NCBI GenBank assembly: GCA_013813345.1
Contig: JACCRW010000174.1
Coordinates: 1-6,421 of the forward strand
Source: Actinomycetota bacterium
Lineage (GTDB): Bacteria; Actinomycetota; Thermoleophilia; Gaiellales; Gaiellaceae
Length of the DNA: 6,421 nt
Direction: 5' to 3'
Shown: piece by piece, positions 1 to 5,528 of the stretch
Layout: the number at the start of each line of letters is the position of its first letter
Numbering within the stretch: the first letter of the stretch is position 1
Translations under genes and position numbers: made by a program
The notes under the pieces: generated by a model
Seen by the model: the letters and a program-made list of their open reading frames with translations, nothing else
What the model was told of the DNA's origin: nothing
Databases searched by the model: none

Positions 1-1346
1 TCTCGGGAGAGGCGCGGGTCGACTCGGGAGCCTCGCGCTTCTACCCGGAAGGTCACCAGCTCGAATGGACGGCCCGCGTGCGCGAGGCGACCAGCAAGCC
101 GATCGTCGGCACCGGGCGCTTCACGAACCCGGACACCATGGCCGCCGCGATCCAGGACGGTCAACTCGACCTGATCGGTGCCGCGCGCCCTTCCATCGCC
201 GATCCGTACCTGCCCCGGAAGATCGAGGAGGGCCGCTACGACGAGGTGAATGAGTGCATTGGCTGCAACTTTTGCTATTCACGGGCCAATAACCACCTGC
301 ACATCGGCTGTACGCAGAACGCCACCGCGGGCGAGGAGTTCCGGCGTGGCTGGCACCCCGAGCGCTTCACCCGCGCCGCCAACGCCGACCGCGACGTGCT
401 CGTCGTCGGCGCCGGCCCGGCCGGCCTGGAGTGCGCGATCGTCCTCGGCAAGCGGGAGTTCCGGCGCGTCCACCTCGTCGAGGCCGAGACGGAGATCGGC
501 GGCACCACCCGCTGGATCCCTCAGCTTCCTTGTCTCGGCGAGTGGGGCCGTGTGCTCGACTGGCGTAAGGTGCAGCTGGAGCGGCTGCCGAACGTCGAGG
601 TGAGAACAGGAGTCAGGCTTGGCCCACAGGAGACGCTCGAGTACGGCGCCGAGCTCGTCGTCGTCGCAACCGGCTCCCACTGGGCAACCGACGGGCTGAA
701 CGGCGTCACCTGCCGGCCGATCCCGGGCGCCGACGCGTCGCAGCCGTGGGTGCTGACGCCGGAGCAGGTGATGGTCAAGGGGAAGCGCCCCCCGGGCGAG
801 CGAGTCGTCGTCTACGACTGCGACGGCTACTTCATGGGCGCGAGCCTCGCCGAGCTGCTCGCTCTCGAAGGGTACCGGGTGACACTCGCGACGCCCTACG
901 AGCAGGTAGCGTCTCTCTGCGTGGAGACCCTCGAGATCTATCCGCTCTGGCGGCGGCTGCACGAGCTCGGCGTCTCGATGGCGACGGGCACGACCGTGAC
1001 GGCGCTCGAGCCGGGCCGGACGCTGGGGCAGAACCTGTTCGCCGACCCGGTCACGCTGGAAGCTGACGCGGTCGTGCTCGTCACGCAGCGAGTCTCCGAC
1101 GGCACGCTCTATACCGAGCTGACGGCAGAGCCGCCCGAGTCGCTGCGCAACGCGGAAATCGAGGGCGTCTACCGGATCGGCGACTGCCTCTCGCCGCGGC
1201 TGCTCGGCGACGCCATCTTCGACGGGCACCGGCTCGCGCGTGAGATCGACTCCCCCGACCCGAGCGTCCCGCTCCCCTACCTGCGGGAGCGCCCGCTCGT
1301 CACGGCGGCGGCCACGTCCCTCGCGCCCTCGCGCGAGCGCCGCTGA
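1..1346 (+). CDS. TMADH/DMDH-like FMN and 4Fe-4S flavoprotein dehydrogenase, 5'-truncated by window edge
   Basis: The open frame enters from outside the window (first full codon at 3) and gives 447 residues before TGA at 1344-1346. A GTG at 78 is only an internal codon, because family homology runs upstream of it. Visible in order: the end of the FMN-binding TIM barrel (SRFYPEGH, KPIVGTGRFT, ARPSIADPYLP); the iron-sulfur motif CIGCNFC with a fourth Cys 11 residues on (visible residues 85, 88, 91, 103); the family signature TQNATAGEEFRRGWHPE; a GAGPAG dinucleotide-binding loop (about 136-141); ATGSHW; a second Rossmann-like part starting VVVYDCDGYFMGAS; and a C-terminal IGDCLSPRLL...FDGHRLAREI. 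This order and wording match trimethylamine/dimethylamine dehydrogenases, which oxidise methylated amines and pass electrons through the 4Fe-4S cluster to ETF. The residue matching TMADH Trp355 is Ala here, so trimethylamine need not be the substrate. The last 14 or so residues lie beyond the family end and are encoded by a repeated sequence. Family assignment is firm; substrate is unknown. Confidence 0.9.
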   Translation, partial: SGEARVDSGASRFYPEGHQLEWTARVREATSKPIVGTGRFTNPDTMAAAIQDGQLDLIGAARPSIADPYLPRKIEEGRYDEVNECIGCNFCYSRANNHLHIGCTQNATAGEEFRRGWHPERFTRAANADRDVLVVGAGPAGLECAIVLGKREFRRVHLVEAETEIGGTTRWIPQLPCLGEWGRVLDWRKVQLERLPNVEVRTGVRLGPQETLEYGAELVVVATGSHWATDGLNGVTCRPIPGADASQPWVLTPEQVMVKGKRPPGERVVVYDCDGYFMGASLAELLALEGYRVTLATPYEQVASLCVETLEIYPLWRRLHELGVSMATGTTVTALEPGRTLGQNLFADPVTLEADAVVLVTQRVSDGTLYTELTAEPPESLRNAEIEGVYRIGDCLSPRLLGDAIFDGHRLAREIDSPDPSVPLPYLRERPLVTAAATSLAPSRERR

Positions 1347-1347
1347 A
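1306..1347. repeat. Imperfect direct repeat, copy 1, with hairpin
   Basis: Positions 1306-1340 match 4273-4307 at 31 of 35 bases in the same orientation. The following CGCTGAA (1341-1347) matches 4317-4323 after a 9-base insertion in the other copy. The copy contains a hairpin, CTCGCG at 1320-1325 pairing with CGCGAG at 1332-1337. It encodes the extra C-terminal tail of the first dehydrogenase (SLAPSRERR then stop). There is no T-run after the hairpin, so a classical intrinsic terminator is not supported. It may be a dispersed palindromic element. Confidence 0.6.
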
Positions 1348-1703
1348 GTTCTTCCTCGCTCGGCCATCCCTCCACTGATGTAGTTTTGAACTCCCGGCCC
1401 GCTTATCGCTGGCCCCGTGAAATGGAACACCGTGTCGTCGCTGTGCATTGCCATGATCGCGTCCAGATTGTGCTCGGCCCAGGCGGCGCCGTAGCGAGCA
1501 GCGAACGTGCATTCACCCGACGGGTGCTTTCTTCGTTGCCTCGCAGAAAGTTCAACTCGGGCAGATCCCGGCCGCGGGCAGCTGGTTGTAGGCACCAGAA
1601 CGCGATCTAGACTCCCTGACGTCGTACGATCTCGCTTTCAAGCACAGCGATGTTGTGTCGGAGGTGGCCACGCTGCTACGAGCCGAGAACTTCGAGCGCG
1701 CGA
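1347..1703. other. Gap between the convergent dehydrogenase genes
   Basis: About 357 bases without an intact gene. Two counted lines (1381-1440 and 1621-1680) are each 35/60 GC, clearly lower than the flanking genes. The gap holds the minus-strand relic of a SnoaL-like protein described separately. On the plus strand, a frame open from 1592 to the stop at 1766-1768 reads like coding sequence (SYDLAFKHSDVV, LLRAENFERAIRQL) but has no clear start codon and runs into the 3' end of the minus-strand gene. I do not recognise it. No convincing rho-independent terminator for either convergent gene was found. Confidence 0.5.
1410..1505 (-). pseudogene. Relic of a SnoaL-like / NTF2-fold protein (N-terminal fragment)
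   Basis: Read on the minus strand, this stretch gives FAARYGAAWAEHNLDAIMAM followed by HSDDTVFHFTGP. That is the typical first helix and first strand of SnoaL-like (nuclear transport factor 2 family) proteins: an 'A-x-W-x-x-H-D-x-D-A-I-x-x-x-H-x-D-D-x-V-F' pattern. Such proteins are usually about 120-150 residues; here the likeness stops after about 32 residues and what follows toward lower coordinates has no family features. No credible start codon or ribosome site fits upstream. It is best read as a decayed fragment left by an insertion or deletion, not an active gene. The match is by eye to a short, degenerate pattern. Confidence 0.5.
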
Positions 1704-3836
1704 TCAGACAGCTGACGGCGCGATCTGCGAATCCGCTCGTTCGATGGCTTCGGCGGGTCTGCCGGTGACGATCCGGAGGTCGCGGATGAAGCCGTTGGAG
1801 TCGGTTCCTCCGATTGCCCGGGCTATGCGATGCCCGTCGAAGATGGACTCTGCGATATGTCTGGGGCTTGCACAGTCGCCGATCGCGTGGAGTTCCTCGA
1901 TCCCGGCCTGTGCCAAGCGGTCAGGGTCGTTGCGGAGCTCGCGATAGAGGTCGTCATGGCTGCGTCGACTGGTGACGAGCACCACGCCGGCGGCCGGTAT
2001 CTCTTCTTGTTGGTCGAAGCGCCAGAGCTCGCAGGAGTGGGCGGCGATCGCGCGCACCTCCGAGCCCGTGATCGTCTGGACGTCGAGCGCGTGCAGGCGT
2101 CGCCGGGCCGTGTCGGCCTCGAAGGTGAGGTCGAGGAAGGGTCCGACGACGGGAAAGGGTGTTACGAGCCGGATGCGCGCGTCGGGCCGTTCGACGGCGA
2201 GGAGCTCTGCCATGGCGGCTCCCATGAAATAGCCCTCGCAGTCGTACACGAGCAGGTTGTCACCTTCGGGTCGCCGACCTTCCGCCAGCGCATCGGGGGT
2301 CAGGACGTGTCCTGCGCGTGCGCCGTCGAGCGGCTCATGCGTGAGATGGCTCACACCGTCCTGGGACCAGTAAGCACCGGTCGCCACGACGACGACCTCG
2401 GCTTTCCTGTCGAGAACATCGCCGCTGCCGAGCGTCGTGCTCACAACCACTTCGACGGCGTCGAGTTGCGCGAGCTGCCTGTCGCGGTAGGCGACGAGCC
2501 GTCTCCACTCTCCGAGGCCCGGAAGCTGCGCGATCCTGGCCACATGACCTCCGACGGTCGTGCCGCCCTCAACGAGCACGACCTGACGCATGCCTGCGTT
2601 GGCCAGCGTGATCGCGCACTCCATGCCCGCCACGCCCGCCCCGATCACGATCACCTTGCGATCGCGCCTCCCGGCTTGCGGGACGCGCTCGGGGTGCCAG
2701 TCGCGGCGATACTCCTCGCCCGCCGTCGGATTCTGGGTGCATGCGAGGCTGTAGCCCGACGCGATGCGCGAAATGCAGAGGTTTCAGCCGATGCATTCCC
2801 GAATGTCGGCGTTGCGCCCTACCCGGATCTTCGCCGGCAGAAATGGATCTGCGATCGACGGGCGAGCGCCGCCGATCAGGTCGAAGGCGCCAGAACGGAT
2901 CATCTCGACCATCAGATCGGGATCTGTGAGTCGACTCACCCCGACGATCGGTTTCTCTGTTGCCTCCCGCACCCGGCTCGTCACGGGCAGCTGGGAGCCC
3001 TGCTCGGCCGTCCGCGACGGCGTCAGGTCCAGCCAAGGGCGGCTGATCACGCTCGTGTTGACGTCCCAGAGATCGACCTCGGCTTCAGCGAGCCGGATGA
3101 AGGCGAGCGTCTCCTCTAGATCGACGCCGACGCGGCCCGACAGGTCGATGCCCAACCGCACCGCCACCGCACAGCTGTCTCCGACCTCACGGCGTACCGC
3201 CTGCAGCGTCTCGATCCAGAATCTCGCGCGGTTCTCGAGGCTCCCCCCGTACTCGTCCGTTCGCTTGTTGTAGAACGGAGACAGGAACTGGCTCGGCAGG
3301 TTCCCGTGGGCCCCGTAGACGTAGAGAATGTCGAAGCCTGCGCTCCGTGCCCGACGCGCTGCCATCACGTAGCGCTCCTGAATGGCGTGAATCTCCTCGA
3401 CGTCGAGCTCGCGCGGGTAACTGAGCGGGAACCTGTCCGACGGGAGCGGGCTGGGAGCACCCGGGATCAGACGGCTCGGCGGAAAGTCGACGTTCGCACC
3501 GCCGTGCCACAGCGCCACGCCGATGAGGCTTCCGTGTGCGTGAACCTCGTCGCAGACGATCGTGAGATTCCGCATGTCGTCGTCGTCCCAGAGCCGCGCG
3601 GGGACAGGGAGTGGTGCGCGGTCCGATTCCGGTGAGATCGAGCACAGCTCGACGCAGACGGTTCCCCAGCCACCCTCTGCCCTCGTCGCGCGAAAGCGGG
3701 CTTGCTCGTGGGGACGCTCCGCCCCGAAGCCGGTCGAGAACGGCACCTGATAGAACCGATTCGGCGCCGTCTTCGGGCCGATCCGCACCGGCTCGAAAAG
3801 GACGTCGTACTTCGCGAGCCGCGACATCATGCGCAC
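1704..3836 (-). CDS. TMADH-like FMN/4Fe-4S dehydrogenase with an in-frame TGA at an Fe-S cysteine codon
   Basis: Two open segments in the same frame, 3836-2787 and 2783-1704, are separated only by TGA at 2786-2784. Read through, they give 710 residues, close to TMADH (about 730). The start shown is GTG 3836; ATG 3830 or 3827 are alternatives, and the last gives MSRLAKYDVLFEP, which fits the family N-terminus best. Barrel features: NRFYQVP (27-32), ELCSISPESD (63-72), YVYGAH (172-177), YNKRTDEYGGSLENRARFW (189-207), LWDV (256-259), ARPSIADPFLP. The iron-sulfur motif then reads C348-I-G-[TGA 351]-N-L-C354, with C366 after 11 residues, followed by TQNPTAGEEYRRDWHPE, a GAGVAG loop (399-404), ATGAYW, LVYDCEGYFMG and FDGHRIARAI. 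The residue at the place of the covalent-FMN Cys30 of TMADH is Ser34, and Tyr60 is Leu64. The gene is therefore intact apart from one codon: a fresh pseudogene, a sequence error, or a recoded (selenocysteine/cysteine) gene. If termination is complete, only the 350-residue barrel is made. The family assignment is firm; whether it yields full-length protein is open. Confidence 0.85.
2738..2777 (-). other. Predicted RNA fold just downstream of the in-frame TGA
   Basis: Starting six bases after the TGA, the minus-strand transcript can form an outer 5-bp stem, UGCAU (2777-2773) with AUGCA (2742-2738). This encloses two small hairpins: CGCG-CAU-CGCG (2770-2760) and GGGC-UACA-GCCU (2757-2746). The distance is within the range where bacterial SECIS elements lie. 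However, neither loop shows the G-U dinucleotide and bulged U typical of SelB-binding hairpins. In GC-rich coding sequence, short stems are frequent by chance. I record the pairing and make no claim of function. Confidence 0.3.
2784..2786 (-). other. In-frame TGA replacing the second Cys of the 4Fe-4S motif
   Basis: The minus strand reads GAA TGC ATC GGC TGA AAC CTC, i.e. E-C-I-G-stop-N-L, followed by TGC. The paralogue at the left of the window has ECIGCNFC at the same place, and TMADH itself has CIGCNVC. With the ATG at 3827 as start, the TGA is codon 348, the number of the matching cluster ligand in TMADH as I remember it. One base change (TGC to TGA) explains it. UGA aligned with a conserved redox or metal-binding Cys is also the usual signature of a selenocysteine codon. 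Confidence 0.95.
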
Positions 3837-4106
3837 CGCGCCGGCCTGTCGTCATCGTCGCTCGCGAGGATCTCGGACCTTCGTCGGCTCGGTTTCCGAA
3901 CGCGACCCTACAGGGCAGACCGAGACACGGCAGGACAACGCTAGAGCGACTCGTCGCGGCGTCATGCGCGAGTCACGGTCGATCGTCATCGATCCACTTC
4001 GATCGGCCGACTGACTGGGTGACCAGGCGGCGGAGGCGAGCCCGTCCCGCGGAGCGGCGTACAGTCGGCCGGTAACTCACGTCGACACCAGGTTGAAACG
4101 GCTGCC

Positions 4107-4322
4107 GTGATTCCGCTGCGCGTCGCCATCCTGGCACCGGTGTCGTGGCGCGTGCCGCCCCGTCACTACGGGCCGTGGCAACAGCTCGCCATCTCATCCT
4201 CGAGCAGTTTTACGCCGACACGGGTCACCGCTCGGGTTCTCCGGGCAGCATCTCGAGTGAGCTCGTCGCCCTCGGAGGCCATGTCCCTCGCGCCTTGGCG
4301 CGAGCGCGCCGACCGCCGCTGA
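4107..4322 (+). pseudogene. Relic of a GT-B (family 4-type) glycosyltransferase N-terminus
   Basis: From a GTG at 4107 the frame reads MIPLRVAILAPVSWRVPPRH and then YGPW. This is the N-terminal strand and substrate loop of actinobacterial family-4-type glycosyltransferases (pattern R-V-A-x-L-A-P-x-x-W-R-x-P-P-x-x-Y-G-P-W-E). After residue 24 the likeness is lost in this frame. A piece resembling the next helix and strand (SSELVALGGHV, about 4253-4285) appears in another frame, later than expected. So the relic seems to have a frameshift plus extra bases, and it stops at 4320-4322 inside the repeat copy. Intact members have about 350-400 residues. It is a decayed fragment with no likely function; the first 24 residues are the solid part. 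Confidence 0.55.
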
Positions 4323-4323
4323 A
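4273..4323. repeat. Imperfect direct repeat, copy 2, with strong hairpin
   Basis: Positions 4273-4307 match 1306-1340 at 31 of 35 bases; 4308-4316 is a 9-base insertion relative to copy 1, and 4317-4323 (CGCTGAA) matches again. It contains a perfect 8-bp inverted repeat, CTCGCGCC (4287-4294) and GGCGCGAG (4297-4304), around TT. The hairpin lies about 33 bp beyond the stop of the minus-strand aminotransferase gene, so it could help end that transcript, though no T-run follows. Read on the plus strand it encodes SLAPWRERADRR-stop, similar to the tail of the first dehydrogenase. Confidence 0.6.
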
Positions 4324-4336
4324 TCCTCCAGGACCT

Positions 4337-5479
4337 TCAGACGCGTGCGACGTCGTACGCCCCGAGGGCGGCCGGGATTGCGACGCCGCGCTCGATCTCC
4401 ACCCCCGCGGCGGCGAGCCCGTCCTCGACGGCGGTGAGCGCGGTCGTGATGTCGAGGATGTCGAACCAGCCGAGGTGGCCGATCCGGAAGACCTTGCCGC
4501 TCCACTCGCCCTGGCCGCCGATCAGCTGCACGCCGAGCCGCTCGTGCAGATCGAGCAGGAACGCGGAGACGTCGAGCTCGTCCGGGGCGTGCACGGCCGT
4601 CACGACGGCGGAGCGATCCTCGTCGGGCGAGGCCAGCTCGAGCCCCATCGCCTTGATCCCGCCGCGGGTAGCCCGGCCTAGGCGGACGTGGCGCTCGAAG
4701 GCGGCGTCGAGACCTTCCCGAAGCAGCAGGCCGAGCGCGACGTCGAGCCCGAGCACGAGCGGCACCGCGAGCGTAAAGGGCGCGTCGAGCTTGGCCTGGG
4801 CCTGGTGAGTGCGCTCCCAATCGAAGTAGAAGCGCGGCGTCGTCGTCTCGCGCGCCTTCGCGAGTGCCGCCGGCGACACGGACGCAAAGCCCAGCCCGGG
4901 CGGGGTCATCAGCGCCTTCTGCGAGCCGCAGACGACGACATCGAGGCCCCACGCGTCGGTCTCGCACGGGACGGCGCCGACGCTCGAGATCGCGTCGACG
5001 ACAACGAGCGCACCGGCGTCCTTGTCGGCGGCGCCGAGCGCCTGGACGTCGGACACGACCCCGGTCGAGGTCTCGGAGTGGACGACGTAGACGACCGCGG
5101 CGCCCGCGGCGCGGGCTCGCACCTCGTCAGGGTCGGGCGTCTCGCCCCAGGCGTAGCGGAGGTGGTCGACGTCGGCACCGTAGCGGGTGGCCATGGCCGC
5201 CCAGCGCTCGCCGAAATGGCCGCTCGAGACGACGAGGGCGTGCTCGCCGGGCTCGGTGAGGTTCGCGACGGCCGACTCGAACGCGCCCGTTCCCGAGGAG
5301 CTGAAGAGCAGCACGTCGTGCTCGGTCCGGAAGACCTCCTTCAGCCGGCCGAGCACACGCTCGTACGGCGGCAGGAAGTCCGGGCCGCGGGGGTGGATCG
5401 CCGGACGCGCCAGCACCTCGCGCACCTCGGGCGGCAGCGGCGTCGGCCCCGGTGTGAAGAGGTAGTGCTTTCCCGGCAT
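4337..5479 (-). CDS. Class V PLP-dependent aminotransferase, alanine/serine-glyoxylate type
   Basis: This encodes 380 residues, the usual family length. The start at ATG 5479 (MPGKHYLFTPGPTPLPPEV) fits the family N-terminus; the frame stays open 136 codons further upstream, but that part is antisense to the transporter gene and has no family features. Motifs in order: TPGPTPLP (9-16); SSSGTGAFESAVANL (60-74), which cradles the cofactor phosphate; the HSETSTG segment (134-140) near the substrate; VVVDAISSVGAVP (159-171), whose Asp162 should bind the pyridine nitrogen of PLP; CGSQKALMTPPGLGF (184-198), with Lys188 as the Schiff-base lysine; and a C-terminal FRIGHLG (331-337) with the carboxylate-binding Arg332. 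Such enzymes move amino groups between alanine or serine and glyoxylate or pyruvate in the cytosol. The exact donor cannot be read from the sequence. A serine-cycle role beside methylamine-type dehydrogenases is possible but speculative, because the genes are separated and not co-transcribed with certainty. Confidence 0.92.
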   Translation of the reverse strand: MPGKHYLFTPGPTPLPPEVREVLARPAIHPRGPDFLPPYERVLGRLKEVFRTEHDVLLFSSSGTGAFESAVANLTEPGEHALVVSSGHFGERWAAMATRYGADVDHLRYAWGETPDPDEVRARAAGAAVVYVVHSETSTGVVSDVQALGAADKDAGALVVVDAISSVGAVPCETDAWGLDVVVCGSQKALMTPPGLGFASVSPAALAKARETTTPRFYFDWERTHQAQAKLDAPFTLAVPLVLGLDVALGLLLREGLDAAFERHVRLGRATRGGIKAMGLELASPDEDRSAVVTAVHAPDELDVSAFLLDLHERLGVQLIGGQGEWSGKVFRIGHLGWFDILDITTALTAVEDGLAAAGVEIERGVAIPAALGAYDVARV

Positions 5480-5528
5480 CCTGTCTCTGAGCCTAGCGTT
5501 CGGACAGGCCGGTACCTTGCGTTCTGTC
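5480..5528. promoter_or_regulatory. Divergent intergenic promoter region, possibly near-leaderless on both sides
   Basis: Only 49 bases separate the two start codons, so both promoters must lie here or reach into the genes. A TANNNT hexamer stands 10 bases before each start: TACCTT (5513-5518) for the transporter and TAGGCT (minus strand, 5495-5490) for the aminotransferase. No good Shine-Dalgarno sequence precedes either start, which fits short-leader or leaderless mRNAs, common in actinobacteria. An inverted repeat CCTGTC (5480-5485) and GACAGG (5503-5508) could be an operator touching the aminotransferase start. No -35 boxes are evident. These are readings by eye of short motifs. Confidence 0.35.

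Larger units (their letters stand above)
3837..4336. other. Non-genic region between dehydrogenase and aminotransferase genes
   Basis: About 500 bases without an intact gene. The part at 3837-4106 lies upstream of the minus-strand dehydrogenase and must carry its promoter. A TAGGGT hexamer can be read on the minus strand near 3905, but no matching -35 box at good spacing was seen, so no promoter is called. A run of GATCG/CGATC words at 3981-4005 makes a short hairpin (GATCG-TCAT-CGATC). The part from 4107 onward holds the glycosyltransferase relic and the second repeat copy. No RNA gene was recognised. Confidence 0.5.

Noticed and set aside
78..80. GTG as the start of the first dehydrogenase
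   Set aside because: The same frame is open to the window edge and the upstream residues (SRFYPEGH) match the barrel of the family, so the true start lies outside the window.
1375..1420. Possible tRNA-like or attachment-site sequence around GTTTTGAACTCCCGG
   Set aside because: It only vaguely resembles a T-arm; no acceptor stem or anticodon arm could be fitted.
279..1595. Long minus-strand open frame (438 codons) antisense to the first dehydrogenase
   Set aside because: Below about 1410 it is antisense to a gene with clear family homology and its translation is arginine-rich and low in motifs. Only the short SnoaL-like piece at its start resembles a protein.
2569..3036. Minus-strand open frame of 155 codons spanning the TGA in another frame
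   Set aside because: I considered whether it signals a frameshift joining the two halves. The two halves are already in the same frame, so no frameshift is needed, and this frame has no family motifs.
1830..3119. Plus-strand open frame of 429 codons opposite the TGA-containing gene
   Set aside because: It is antisense to strongly conserved dehydrogenase sequence, shows no recognisable domain, and is expected in GC-rich DNA.
3981..4005. Cluster of GATCG/CGATC words as a regulator-binding site
   Set aside because: The words are short and common in GC-rich DNA, and nothing ties them to a promoter.
4145..4681. Plus-strand open frame of 178 codons opposite the aminotransferase 3' end
   Set aside because: Most of it is a shadow of the aminotransferase gene. 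Only a short stretch near 4250-4285 may belong to the glycosyltransferase relic.
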